A DNA stretch of 32,366 bases from assembly GCA_017450705.1 (NCBI GenBank), contig JAFSTC010000111.1:1-32366 (forward strand), read 5' to 3'. The stretch is from Lentisphaeria bacterium (lineage in GTDB: Bacteria; Verrucomicrobiota; Lentisphaeria; Victivallales; Victivallaceae). Below, one piece after another: positions 24,803 through 32,366 of this stretch. Within the stretch, counting starts at the first letter, position 1. Every line of letters begins with the position of its first letter. The notes beneath the pieces are model-generated. The model ran no database searches and was not told the origin of the DNA. It saw only the letters and a program-made list of their open reading frames with translations. The translations under genes were made by a program, and so were the position numbers.

Positions 24803-25855
24803 CTAATACCAGTCGGACTTGACCCCTCCCGACATCGCCTCGGGGTTCTCGGGGTCGTAGACGAAGCCGTGATGGTCCTCGTGTCCCCGGGGGGGCTTCT
24901 CGGGGATCCGCCAGGGCTTCTCGTCGGTGAAATCGTGCCGGAAGATGTTGCCGATGCGGCGGCGTTTCTCCAAGTGGTTCATACAGCTGATGATGCATCC
25001 CCGGGCGCCGCAGATGGCGATGGGGTACGCCGAAAACGCCTTCCACGTGGGCACGGCGGAAAAAAGCGAATGACCGAAGTTCCACCCCTCGACCCAGGTG
25101 TTGCCCTGCTCCTCCATGGGCAGATAGATACCGGGAAAAGTCTTGACGAAGTGGGGCGAAGTCGTCCGGTTGAGCCCGAAATGGGTGAGCTTGCACTTGC
25201 CGACCTTGAGGTCGTTGCACTCCCAGCTGACGCCGCCCGCGGTGATGATGTTGCCCTTGTCACGGTCGATGGCGTTGCCGGGGCAGTCCCGGACGCAGAG
25301 CTTGCAGCGGTCGCAGATGCGGCCGATGCGGATGGGGTCCGGCTCCAGCTCGGCGTCGGTCAGGATCAGTCCCAGCCGCTGGCGGGGACCGAACTGGGGC
25401 GTGAGCAGGACCTTGCTCCAGCCCATCTCCCCCAGACCGGCCATGACGGCGGCGATGCGCAGACTCACGTTGATGTCCCGGGGATACTTCCCGCCCGGGG
25501 GCACGGGTCCCCGGGGACCGGCCTCCTTGAGCGTCGCGGCGGGCGGACAGGGCACCGAGAGATACCCGTGGTCCTCGATGAAGCGGCCGATGCGGTAGTT
25601 GGCCTGATGGACCAGCTTGGTCAGTCCGGAGTAGGCGAAGACCTGATAGCTGGGCCAGTGGGTCCCCCGTTCGATGCCCCGGTAGCAGCCGCGGATGATC
25701 CGGCGGGCGAAGACGATGACCGACTTCGCCCCGGGAAAGACCGTGCGGGGACTCATGTATTCGGGCGCGCCGTCGAAGCGTTCGATGGGCGCGATGCCGA
25801 TGGCGTCCACGCCGACGACGTTTTTGGCGAAATCCTTGAGTTCCTGCGACGTCAT
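24803..25855 (-). CDS. QueG-like 4Fe-4S protein (paralogue 2)
   Basis: 350 residues. N-terminal half resembles the QueG/reductive-dehalogenase B12-binding region (D-A-I-G-I-A-P, A-K-S-V-I-V-F-A-R, then G-L-G-E-M-G-W and L-T-P-Q-F-G-P-R). A ferredoxin motif C181-x2-C184-x2-C187-x3-C191-P follows, with further cysteines at 213, 221 and in C282-G-A-R-G-C287-x3-C291 that could complete a second cluster. It lacks the HEAT-repeat tail of true QueG, and queH is already present, so a queuosine role is doubtful; a corrinoid/Fe-S reductase on another substrate is more likely. The start overlaps the stop of paralogue 1 (ATGA). Confidence 0.72.
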   Translation of the reverse strand: MTSQELKDFAKNVVGVDAIGIAPIERFDGAPEYMSPRTVFPGAKSVIVFARRIIRGCYRGIERGTHWPSYQVFAYSGLTKLVHQANYRIGRFIEDHGYLSVPCPPAATLKEAGPRGPVPPGGKYPRDINVSLRIAAVMAGLGEMGWSKVLLTPQFGPRQRLGLILTDAELEPDPIRIGRICDRCKLCVRDCPGNAIDRDKGNIITAGGVSWECNDLKVGKCKLTHFGLNRTTSPHFVKTFPGIYLPMEEQGNTWVEGWNFGHSLFSAVPTWKAFSAYPIAICGARGCIISCMNHLEKRRRIGNIFRHDFTDEKPWRIPEKPPRGHEDHHGFVYDPENPEAMSGGVKSDWY

Positions 25856-26622
25856 TTTTTTGCCTCGAGGTGCTTGCAGCAGGCCCTTCCGCAGGCGGCG
25901 CCGGTGCGGTTGGGTTCGAGCCCGAGGGAGTAGGGTCTGGGCCACGTGCCCGTGGTGCAGACCCGGCAGCTTTCGACGCGCAGACGCCAGTGGCGCATGG
26001 TCCCGGCGGGATAGACGGCCTCGACGGGGGTGTTCCGGTCGAGGGCGCAGGCGGGACAGGCCGCGGCGCAGGCCCCGCAGTGGTCGCACAGCCCGCCGGG
26101 GAACACCGGATCGGGCGCGAGCTCCAGATCGGTCAGCACGGCGGAAAAGACCTGCCGGGGACCGAACTGCGGCGTGAGGAAGAGTTTGCCGTCTCCCAGC
26201 TCGCCCAGACCTGCGGCATAGGCGGCGTACTCCATGTCGATGATGACGTCGGGGGCCGGACGGTCGGGCGAAACGGGCACGCCCTTGTCACGCAGCTCGT
26301 AGGAGCAGCGGACAAGGGGAACCGTCTCGAAACCCTCGTTCTCGACTTGGCGGCAGAAGTTGTAGGTCACCTCCTGCATGTAGTTGGAGAACCCGGTGGG
26401 ATCCGCGCCGGAGTAGGTCCCCCAGTTGGTCCCGTTCTCGATCCCCTGCAGGGCCCCCCGGAGGATCCGGAACCCCAGCACGATCACCGACTTCGTATCC
26501 GGCTTGATCGCCGCCGGATCCTCGTTGCCCGGGACCTCGGCAAAGCGTTCGACGGGCGCGATGCCGACCAGATCGGCGCCGCAGTCCCGCGCCAGTTTCT
26601 TCACAGCTTGCGCATCGAGCAT
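25852..26622 (-). CDS. QueG-like 4Fe-4S protein (paralogue 1)
   Basis: 256 residues, clearly related to the next gene: A-D-L-V-G-I-A-P-V-E-R-F at the start, T-K-S-V-I-V-L-G, G-L-G-E-L-G-D and L-T-P-Q-F-G-P-R. One ferredoxin motif, C179-x2-C182-x2-C185-x3-C189-P, is followed by scattered cysteines (219, 222, 244, 248, 249) that may bind a second cluster. It is much shorter than QueG. The ATG at 26622 lies about 70 nt below a near-consensus promoter with an overlapping palindrome, and it leads a two-gene operon. The function is not established; the pair may form a heterodimer or act on consecutive steps. Confidence 0.72.
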   Translation of the reverse strand: MLDAQAVKKLARDCGADLVGIAPVERFAEVPGNEDPAAIKPDTKSVIVLGFRILRGALQGIENGTNWGTYSGADPTGFSNYMQEVTYNFCRQVENEGFETVPLVRCSYELRDKGVPVSPDRPAPDVIIDMEYAAYAAGLGELGDGKLFLTPQFGPRQVFSAVLTDLELAPDPVFPGGLCDHCGACAAACPACALDRNTPVEAVYPAGTMRHWRLRVESCRVCTTGTWPRPYSLGLEPNRTGAACGRACCKHLEAKK

Positions 26623-26652
26623 TTTTCTTCAGCCTTTCAGTTGGACTCGGTC

Positions 26653-26676
26653 CGGCGGAACGGCAGACTTCCGCCG
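26653..26676 (-). promoter_or_regulatory. Small hairpin in the 5' leader of the QueG-like operon
   Basis: An 8-bp GC-rich perfect stem (26653-26660 with 26669-26676) and an 8-nt loop lie between the promoter and the start codon. It is too short to name as a riboswitch; it may affect leader stability or be chance in GC-rich DNA. Confidence 0.3.
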
Positions 26677-26683
26677 CCCGCCA

Positions 26684-26705
26684 TGTATACCATATATAGT
26701 ATACA
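26684..26705. promoter_or_regulatory. 22-bp near-perfect palindrome over the -10 box (candidate operator)
   Basis: TGTATAC (26684-26690), 8 bp, GTATACA (26699-26705); six of the eight central bases are also symmetric. It covers the -10 box and transcription start of the QueG-like operon. TGTATAC half-sites recall GntR-family operators, but the regulator is not adjacent and is unknown. Confidence 0.6.
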
Positions 26706-26726
26706 CTTTCCTCTTTCTTTTGTCAA
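26698..26726 (-). promoter_or_regulatory. Near-consensus sigma-70 promoter of the QueG-like operon
   Basis: Minus strand TTGACA (26726-26721), 17 bp, TATACT (26703-26698), the closest to consensus in the window. With an overlapping palindrome, this is what a strong but tightly repressed gene pair would look like. Confidence 0.78.
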
Positions 26727-26758
26727 ACGAAATTCCGAAAAACGGCGGGGGAACGCCG

Positions 26759-27934
26759 TCAGGACTCCCGGCGGCGGTGCCTGTGGACCGACTGCAGGAG
26801 GCCGCAGGAGGCCATGCTGGCGAGGATGAAGGAGCCTCCGTAGCTCACGAAGGGCAGCGGCAGTCCCGTCACCGGGGCTATGCCGATGCTCATGCCGATG
26901 TTGACGAAGATGTGAAAGATCATGAGGCATCCGATCCCGCAGGCGATGAAGCGCCCCAGCGGATCGCAGGCGAGGAAGGCCGTCCGCCAGATGGAGTACA
27001 TCAGCAGGGCGTAAAGCCCCAGCAGGATCAGGGAGCCCGCATACCCCGTCTCCTCGGCGATCACCGAAAAGATGAAATCGTTGTTGGCCACGGTGTGGGG
27101 CAGGAATCCCAGCGTGTTCTGTTCTCCGCGGCCGATGCCCTTGCCGGAAAACCCGCCGGAGCCCACCGCCAGACGGGACTGATAGACGTTGTAGCCCCGG
27201 TTCCGGCGGTCGCTGTCCGGATTGAAGAAGACCCGGATCCTGTCCCGCTGGTAATCCCGCAGCAGCGGACGGATCCGCAGCGTCTCGTTGAGGGCGATGG
27301 CCCCGCCGATGAGCAGGACCGCCACGGTGGCGATGAGGATCGGACGCCACCTGAGTCCGGCGCAGAAGATCATGCCGATATAGGCCGGCAGAAGCACGGC
27401 GGCGCTGCCCAGATCGGGTTCCCGGGCGATGAGGAAGAAGAGCGGGGTGAAGATGAGAAGGCTCAGCAGAAGCCCCGTCTTGCGGTTGACGTCGAACCGG
27501 GGGGCCGAGAAGACAACGGCCAGAAACAGCACCATGACCACCTTGGCGAACTCCGACGGCTGGAGCCGGACGGACCCGATCTCGATCCAGCGGACCGCGC
27601 CGTAGATCCGCACGCCGAACCTGAGCGTGAGGATCAGCAGAACGACCACGGCGGCGTAGGCCGAGAAAACCGCCAGACGGAATGCCGCGCGCCGGTAGTC
27701 CGTCAGAGCGCAGAGAAGCCAGAGACAGCTTCCCAGCCCGATCCACTGCAACTGGCGGAAAAAGGCCTGACTGCCCCCTCCCCCGTAGCCGCGTCCCGTG
27801 GAGTAGATGAAGACCAGTCCGATCCCCAGCAGTCCGAGGACGGAAAAGATCTGCACGAGATCCAGCCCGGCAAAAAAGCCGCCTTCACGTTCGGAACGGA
27901 GGGCGGCGGGATGTCTGGGTTCGGGACTGGGCAT
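26759..27934 (-). CDS. rodA: Rod-shape/peptidoglycan polymerase RodA (SEDS family)
   Basis: 391 residues with about ten membrane segments. SEDS landmarks: G-A-V-R-W-I with the conserved Trp, Q-P-S-E-F-A-K, A-R-E-P-D-L-G-S-A, L-G-F-L-P-H-T-V then N-D-F-I-F-S-V-I-A-E-E with the conserved Asp, and the C-terminal G-L-P-L-P-F-V-S-Y-G-G-S. The L-G-F-L-P segment favours RodA over FtsW. It polymerises lipid II in the inner membrane with a class B PBP for cell elongation. The start lies 6 nt after the purA stop with only a weak ribosome site, so coupling to purA is likely. No mreBCD or pbp2 genes are adjacent. Confidence 0.92.
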   Translation of the reverse strand: MPSPEPRHPAALRSEREGGFFAGLDLVQIFSVLGLLGIGLVFIYSTGRGYGGGGSQAFFRQLQWIGLGSCLWLLCALTDYRRAAFRLAVFSAYAAVVVLLILTLRFGVRIYGAVRWIEIGSVRLQPSEFAKVVMVLFLAVVFSAPRFDVNRKTGLLLSLLIFTPLFFLIAREPDLGSAAVLLPAYIGMIFCAGLRWRPILIATVAVLLIGGAIALNETLRIRPLLRDYQRDRIRVFFNPDSDRRNRGYNVYQSRLAVGSGGFSGKGIGRGEQNTLGFLPHTVANNDFIFSVIAEETGYAGSLILLGLYALLMYSIWRTAFLACDPLGRFIACGIGCLMIFHIFVNIGMSIGIAPVTGLPLPFVSYGGSFILASMASCGLLQSVHRHRRRES

Positions 27935-27940
27935 CTGCAG

Positions 27941-29212
27941 TTATTTTTCCACCGAAAAAGTCTGGTCGCGGCGCGGCCCGACGGAGACGATCGCGATCTT
28001 CGAACGGACCAGCTCCGCCGCGCGGGTGAGGTACTTTCTGGCATTCTCCGGCAGTTCGTCCCAGCTGCGGGCGCCGGAAATGTCGGTCTTCCAGCCGTCG
28101 TGCCATTCGTAGACAGGCTTCGCCGAGGCCAGCTCCTCGACGGAGGCGGGGAACTGATCGGTCACCTTGCCGCCGATCTCATACCCGGTGCAGATGGCCA
28201 CTTTGTCGAAACCGTCGAGGACGTCCAGTTTGGTCACGGCCAGACGGTCGATCCCGTCCACCATGCAGGAGTACCGCGCGGCCACGGCGTCGAACCAGCC
28301 GCAGCGCCGGGGACGGCCCGTGGTGGCGCCGAACTCGCGCCCGACCTCGCGCAGCTGATTTCCCGCGGCGTCGAAAAGCTCCGTGGGGAAGGGCCCCTCC
28401 CCCACCCGGGTGGTGTAGGCCTTGAGGACGCCCCACACGCTGCGGACGGCCTGAGGCGGCAGACCGCTGCCCGTGCACGCCCCGCCGGAAACGGTGTTGC
28501 TGCTGGTGACGAAGGGATAGGTCCCGTGGTCGATATCGAGCAGCGCTCCCTGAGCGCCTTCGAAGAGGATGTTCTTTCCCGCCGCGACGGCCTCGTTGAC
28601 CGTGTAGGTGGAATTGCCCACGTGGGGAGCCAGATACTCGGCCGCGGCCAGCACCTTGGCCAGTTCCGCTTCGACGTCGACCGTCTCCGCGCCGCAGGCG
28701 GAAAGCACCTTATTGGCGTAGGCCGCCTCGGCCCGGAATTTTTCGGAGAGCCGCTCGGGAGCAAGGAGATCGACGGCGCGGATCCCCACGCGGCGCATCT
28801 TGTCGGTGTAGGCCGGACCGATGCCCCGCCCGGTGGTCCCGATCTTGACCGCGGCGCTGCGCTCGTTGACCCGGTCCAGACGCTTGTGGTACTCGAAGAT
28901 CAGATGGGTGCGGCTGGAGAGCTCCAGCTCCGACACGTCGAAGCCGCAGGCGGCCACCTTGAGCATCTCGTCCTGAAGCGCCACGGGGTCGGCGACGACG
29001 CCGTTGCCGATCACGCACTTGACGCCCTTGCGGAAGATCCCGGAGGGGATCAGGTGCAGAACGTAGCGGTTCTCGCCGATCTCCACCGTGTGCCCGGCGT
29101 TGTTGCCGCCCTGAAAACGGACCACCATGTCGACGTCGCGGGTCAGCACGTCGATGAGTTTGCCTTTTCCCTCGTCACCCCACTGGGTGCCCACCAAAAT
29201 ATCGACCGGCAT
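27941..29212 (-). CDS. purA: Adenylosuccinate synthetase PurA
   Basis: 423 residues, normal length. It has G-T-Q-W-G-D-E-G-K-G-K (GTP/IMP loop with the catalytic Asp), Q-G-G-N-N-A-G-H-T-V with the catalytic His, G-T-T-G-R-G-I-G-P-A-Y, F-E-G-A-Q-G-A-L-L-D-I-D-H-G-T and T-K-L-D-V-L near the C-terminus. It makes adenylosuccinate from IMP, aspartate and GTP. The ATG at 29212 is chosen over 29230 because GGAGGAG lies just upstream of it, inside the longer reading. It is first in an operon with rodA, behind the promoter at 29263-29291. Confidence 0.96.
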   Translation of the reverse strand: MPVDILVGTQWGDEGKGKLIDVLTRDVDMVVRFQGGNNAGHTVEIGENRYVLHLIPSGIFRKGVKCVIGNGVVADPVALQDEMLKVAACGFDVSELELSSRTHLIFEYHKRLDRVNERSAAVKIGTTGRGIGPAYTDKMRRVGIRAVDLLAPERLSEKFRAEAAYANKVLSACGAETVDVEAELAKVLAAAEYLAPHVGNSTYTVNEAVAAGKNILFEGAQGALLDIDHGTYPFVTSSNTVSGGACTGSGLPPQAVRSVWGVLKAYTTRVGEGPFPTELFDAAGNQLREVGREFGATTGRPRRCGWFDAVAARYSCMVDGIDRLAVTKLDVLDGFDKVAICTGYEIGGKVTDQFPASVEELASAKPVYEWHDGWKTDISGARSWDELPENARKYLTRAAELVRSKIAIVSVGPRRDQTFSVEK

Positions 29213-29262
29213 AACAGACAGCTCCTCCATGCTTGCTTTGAAGAGAAAAATCTCACCTATTT

Positions 29263-29291
29263 AAAGTAACCCTTCCCCGCGGGAATTGCAA
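29263..29291 (-). promoter_or_regulatory. Sigma-70-type promoter of purA-rodA
   Basis: Minus strand TTGCAA (29291-29286), 17 bp, TACTTT (29268-29263). The spacer contains TTCCCCGCGGGAA (29273-29285 on the plus strand), nearly symmetric, which may be a regulator site or chance. Confidence 0.55.
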
Positions 29292-29336
29292 GGACGGGCG
29301 GCATCAAAAAAACGGCTAAAAAACATTTCCCCCGCC

Positions 29337-29364
29337 TTGACAACCCGGAAAATGGCACTATATT
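29337..29364 (+). promoter_or_regulatory. Promoter of tRNA-Cys
   Basis: TTGACA (29337-29342), 16 bp, TATATT (29359-29364); an 18-bp spacing to TATTAT (29361-29366) is the alternative. The tRNA begins about 20 nt further on, as expected. Confidence 0.65.
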
Positions 29365-29383
29365 ATGAAACACGAACTCTCGA

Positions 29384-29457
29384 GGCGTGGTAGCCAATCG
29401 GTTAGGCAGCGGTCTGCAAAATCGCTCAGACCGGTTCGACTCCGGTCCACGCCTCCA
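29384..29457 (+). tRNA. tRNA-Cys (anticodon GCA), CCA encoded
   Basis: A full cloverleaf can be folded. The acceptor stem is GGCGTGG with CCACGCC, the anticodon stem GCGGT with ATCGC around loop CTGCAAA (anticodon GCA), and the T stem ACCGG with CCGGT around TTCGACT. The discriminator is T and the 3' CCA is encoded at 29455-29457. Seven T residues follow (29458-29464) and may help end the transcript. No integrase or duplicated 3' end was seen, so it does not appear to be used as an attachment site here. Confidence 0.96.
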
Positions 29458-29492
29458 TTTTTTTGCCCGCGGAAACTGTCCGGAGGTGCCGC

Positions 29493-30881
29493 ATGGAATG
29501 GATCGCCGTCGTTTTCTCTCTCGTCCTGGGATTTTTCATCGGCTGGAAATACGGTTCCCGCGCCGTGACCGCCCTGAACGCCCGGGTCTCCGCGCTGACG
29601 TCGGAGCTGGCGGTCAAAACCGAGGCTTCCGAGCGGGAAAAAGCCATGCTCGCCGAAAGCGCCGCCAAGGAGATCGCCCTGCTCCGGGACGCCTCCGAAA
29701 AAAATGCCGCCGCCGAAAGGGAGAACACGAAACGGCTCCTCGCCGAACAGGAGAAGGCGATGGCGCTCAAGCTCGATCTCATCAAGGCCGAATTCAAGGC
29801 CCTCTCCGAACGCATCTTCACCGAAAAAAGCGACCAGATGAAAAAGGAGAACAACCAGCAGATCGAGCAGCTCCTCAAGCCCCTGCGGGAAAAGATGGCG
29901 GAATTCAAGCAGTCCGTCGACGCCTCCCGTGAGAAGGGCATCGAACAGTCCGCCCGCCTGTCGGAGCAGATCCAGAAGATGCTGGACGAAGCCAGAAAAC
30001 TCGGGACCGAGGCCGATTCCCTGGCCGCCGCCCTCAAAGGCGAGCAGAAGACCCAGGGCAACTGGGGAGAGATGCTCCTCGACGACATCCTCTCCCGCAG
30101 CGGTCTTCAGGAAAATGTCCACTACGAGAACCAGCCCACCATCTGCGGCGCCGACGGGAGACCGCTCAAAACCGACGAGAACAAAATGCTCCGCCCCGAC
30201 GTGATCGTCCACTACCCGGACGGGCGGGACGTCATCATCGACAGCAAGGTCAGCCTCACCGCGTATCTGGACTACATGAACGCCGACTCCGACGAGGAAA
30301 GAAACGCCGCCCTCTCGCGCCACATCGCCAGCGTCAGGAAACATGTGGAGGAGCTGGCCGCGAAAAACTACGCCTCCTTCCTCAAAAACTCCGGCAGGGA
30401 GACCATGGATCTCGTCCTCATGTTCATCCCCAACGAATCCCCCTACCAGCTGGCCATGACGGGGGATCCCGGGCTGTGGCAGAAGGCCTTCGACCGCAAG
30501 GTCGTCATCGTCAGCCCCGTGAACCTCATCGCCCTGCTCCAGCTCATCCGCATGGCCTGGGTCAAAGCCGAACAGGACCGCAATCAGGAGGAGATCCTCA
30601 AATACGCCGGCCAGATGCTGGACCGCATCTACGCATTCTACGAGGATTTCGACGAGATCGGCCGCCAGCTGGAAAAGACGGAACAGATCTACGGCAGCGC
30701 CGTCAAACGCCTGAAACAGAGCGCCCGCGGCCACAGCGTCGTCAACTCCGGAGAAAAACTGCGCAAACTGGGCGTCAAGCTCACCAAGGCGCAGAAGCTC
30801 CCCGCCCGTCTGGAGATCTCCCCCGAAGACGATCCGGCCGGTCTCCCCCTCCCCGAAGAGGCCGGCGAAGCCGCGGAGTGA
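29493..30881 (+). CDS. rmuC: DNA recombination protein RmuC
   Basis: 462 residues. An N-terminal membrane anchor (W-I-A-V-V-F-S-L-V-L-G-F-F-I-G-W) is followed by a long coiled coil (~30-165) and the RmuC domain: G-N-W-G-E-M-L-L-D-D-I-L, R-P-D-V-I-V-H-Y-P-D and V-I-I-D-S-K-V-S-L near its core, which resemble a PD-(D/E)XK nuclease. RmuC limits DNA inversions at short repeats. GGAGGTG lies just before the ATG at 29493, so the longer open frame starting inside the post-tRNA T-run is rejected. The MFS gene follows 4 nt after its stop. Confidence 0.92.
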   Translation: MEWIAVVFSLVLGFFIGWKYGSRAVTALNARVSALTSELAVKTEASEREKAMLAESAAKEIALLRDASEKNAAAERENTKRLLAEQEKAMALKLDLIKAEFKALSERIFTEKSDQMKKENNQQIEQLLKPLREKMAEFKQSVDASREKGIEQSARLSEQIQKMLDEARKLGTEADSLAAALKGEQKTQGNWGEMLLDDILSRSGLQENVHYENQPTICGADGRPLKTDENKMLRPDVIVHYPDGRDVIIDSKVSLTAYLDYMNADSDEERNAALSRHIASVRKHVEELAAKNYASFLKNSGRETMDLVLMFIPNESPYQLAMTGDPGLWQKAFDRKVVIVSPVNLIALLQLIRMAWVKAEQDRNQEEILKYAGQMLDRIYAFYEDFDEIGRQLEKTEQIYGSAVKRLKQSARGHSVVNSGEKLRKLGVKLTKAQKLPARLEISPEDDPAGLPLPEEAGEAAE

Positions 30882-30885
30882 TCCC

Positions 30886-32169
30886 ATGACAAGCTACGCG
30901 GAGACCCTGCCGCCCGACCGGAGGCGGCATTTCGAACGCATCGCCATCACCTCGACGATGTTCGGCTGCATCTCCACCCAGCTCATCGAAAGCAACGCCC
31001 CCGTGGTGCTCTACCTGACCATGCTGGGAAGCAGCGAATCCGTCTCCATGTTCTCCTCGAGCCTGCCCAATTTGTCCCACATCCTGCTCCTCATCCCCTG
31101 CGCCGCCTTCGCCGCCCGCCGGGGACTGCGCCGGACCTATACCCTCTCCAGCGCGGCGGGCTTTCTCGCCTTCCTGCTCATCGCCTGTGCACCGTACCTC
31201 GGCAGCTTCTCCCGGAGCGCCGTCATCTGCGGGTGCTTCGCCTACGCCGTGACCCTGACGTTCTACGCCTCCACCTGGTACCCGCTGCTGGACAATATCC
31301 TCACATCCGAGACCCGGAGCACCTTCTTCAGCAAAATGCGCTTCACCTACATGCTCTTCAACGCCGCACTGCTCTTCCTGCTGGGGAAAGTCCTCGACAG
31401 GACCTCCTCCATCGGCGCCCTGCAGATCGTCTTTCTCCTGGCCGGAAGCGCCCTCTGGGGCAGGAAATTCTGCATGGATCGACTCCCCATCTCCCCCGAC
31501 ATGGCCCGGGAATCCCCCAAGCTGAAAAGCTCCCTCGCGACCTGTCTGGGCAATCTCCCGCTGATGAAATTCTCGTTCTACCTCGCATGCATGTACCTCG
31601 TCGTCCCCGCCGCCCCCGCCCTCGCCCTCGTCTCCATGAAAACGTCCCTGGGCCTCGAAAACGGGACCATCGTCGTCATCTCTTCCGCCGCCCTCGTCGG
31701 CCGCCTGACGGGATATCTCCTCATGGGACTCCTCGCAAAACGCCTCTCCATGCGGCTTCTCGTCATCGGGACACACCTGGGGACGCTCCTCGCCGTCGGC
31801 CCCCTGATCTTCATCACCTCCGACACACCCGCCCTTGCCCTCGTGCTGGGGGCCGTCTTCTTCCTGAACGGCGTCGTCTGGGCGCTCCTGCTCTGCATCA
31901 ACTCCGTGGAGATGCTGGCCCTCGCCCGGCCCGGCAACAAGATCATGGCCATCGCCTTCTGCTCCAGCGCCATCGCCCTCGGCGGCGCCGCCGGGACCCT
32001 CATCACCAGCGCCCTCCTGGGCTGCGCCGCCTTCCCCGCAAAGATCGTCCTCGCCGGTTTCGCCGTCTCCAGGTTCCAGCTCTTCTTCGCCGCCTACACG
32101 CTGGCGGTCATCCTCTTCCTCGGTCTCCTCCCCCTCGTCCCCGCCGTCACCCGGCAGGAAAAGCACTGA
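30886..32169 (+). CDS. Major facilitator superfamily permease of unknown substrate
   Basis: 427 residues with about twelve membrane segments in two halves and a central cytoplasmic stretch (~205-225). A basic R-R-G-L-R-R-T-Y loop follows TM2-3, the typical MFS position. No substrate-defining motif was recognised; many members are drug or sugar exporters. It is probably cotranscribed with rmuC and is followed by the long hairpin at 32283-32344. Confidence 0.78.
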   Translation: MTSYAETLPPDRRRHFERIAITSTMFGCISTQLIESNAPVVLYLTMLGSSESVSMFSSSLPNLSHILLLIPCAAFAARRGLRRTYTLSSAAGFLAFLLIACAPYLGSFSRSAVICGCFAYAVTLTFYASTWYPLLDNILTSETRSTFFSKMRFTYMLFNAALLFLLGKVLDRTSSIGALQIVFLLAGSALWGRKFCMDRLPISPDMARESPKLKSSLATCLGNLPLMKFSFYLACMYLVVPAAPALALVSMKTSLGLENGTIVVISSAALVGRLTGYLLMGLLAKRLSMRLLVIGTHLGTLLAVGPLIFITSDTPALALVLGAVFFLNGVVWALLLCINSVEMLALARPGNKIMAIAFCSSAIALGGAAGTLITSALLGCAAFPAKIVLAGFAVSRFQLFFAAYTLAVILFLGLLPLVPAVTRQEKH

Positions 32170-32282
32170 CCCGTGGGAGCCGGGGGGCGCTTGCGCCGCC
32201 CTCCCCGGACCCCTCCCGGCGCCCCGTGGCACGGGGAGGCGTGTAGGCCGGTGGCACGCGGGCCGCGGGCTGGAAAGACGTG

Positions 32283-32344
32283 TTGCAAAATAAATGCGCG
32301 GTCTTCCCGCTTTTCTGCGGAAAGACCGCGCACATATTTTGCAA
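32283..32344. terminator. Long near-perfect hairpin, probable bidirectional terminator
   Basis: A 62-bp inverted repeat: outer arms start TTGCAAAATA and end TATTTTGCAA, the middle is GCGCGGTCTT with AAGACCGCGC, and an inner CCGC/GCGG stem closes on a 6-nt loop. Only about three positions are unpaired in some 28 bp. The A-tract and T-tract at the base are what a bidirectional Rho-independent terminator needs, and it lies after the MFS gene. The stem is longer than most terminators, so a small palindromic repeat element is an alternative. The rest of 32170-32366 shows no gene. Confidence 0.6.
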
Positions 32345-32366
32345 CGGCTTGCCGCCGGGGGGACGA

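Noticed and set aside
26426-29269. 947-codon plus-strand open frame
   Set aside because: Antisense to rodA and purA, both certain. A long frame free of stops is expected opposite GC-rich genes.
29384-29457. tRNA-Cys as an integration site of a mobile element
   Set aside because: No integrase, no repeat of the tRNA 3' end and ordinary core genes (purA, rmuC) on both sides.

Overview
ORGANISM. The window is GC-rich chromosomal DNA with dense operons, many four-base ATGA stop/start overlaps and Gram-negative outer-membrane genes (LptE-like, BamD-like, KpsF/KdsD). It also carries two pseudopilin-type secreted proteins with an N-terminal cleavage/methylation signal and/or an H-x9-DG C-terminal motif, and large secreted proteins with LamG-, CBM9- and CBM6-like domains next to a GntR/LacI hybrid regulator. 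That mix is typical of the PVC group, most likely Lentisphaeria/Victivallales. This placement is inferred from gene content recalled from memory; no marker-gene tree could be made. LAYOUT. (1) 1-2400: the 3' end of a pseudopilin gene, a bidirectional hairpin terminator, and a divergent pair of an Ldh-family dehydrogenase and an XRE-cupin regulator. (2) 2390-4910 (minus): operon prmC, a YraN-ComF fusion gene, and a C_GCAxxG_C_C family gene, divergent from a secreted CBM9-like protein at 5079-7241. (3) 7316-17649 (plus): thirteen tightly packed genes with one good promoter at 7238: hisE, hisG, kdsD-like, BamD-like, LptE-like, ktrB, ktrA, HIT, a secreted unknown, folD, queH, a NahK-like sugar kinase and a nucleotide-sugar epimerase. 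(4) 17665-23524 (minus): a four-gene operon of a cytoplasmic PLC/S1-P1-like + NPCBM-like protein, a pseudopilin, a 1093-aa secreted LamG/DUF6259-like/CBM6-like protein and a small secreted protein. It is divergent from a GntR/LacI-type regulator at 23680-24750 through a shared symmetric promoter region. (5) 24803-26622 (minus): two tandem QueG-like 4Fe-4S proteins behind a near-consensus promoter that overlaps a 22-bp palindrome. (6) 26759-29212 (minus): purA-rodA. (7) 29337-32169 (plus): tRNA-Cys, rmuC, an MFS permease, then a long hairpin. HOW THE PARTS FIT. Regions 2, 3 and 6 are mainly housekeeping: release-factor methylation, histidine, LPS sugar and OM assembly, K+ uptake, one-carbon metabolism, queuosine, cell shape and purines. 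Region 4 is the clearest accessory system and looks like a regulated locus for sensing, binding and processing an external glycan or glycoconjugate. The 5079 gene and the first pseudopilin fragment are probably of the same kind. Promoters could be read by eye in most divergent gaps and share the form TTGnnn-17 bp-TAnnnT. No CRISPR array, insertion sequence, integrase or rRNA was seen, and no gene-free stretch exceeds 300 bases; the longest, 32170-32366, holds only a long hairpin.
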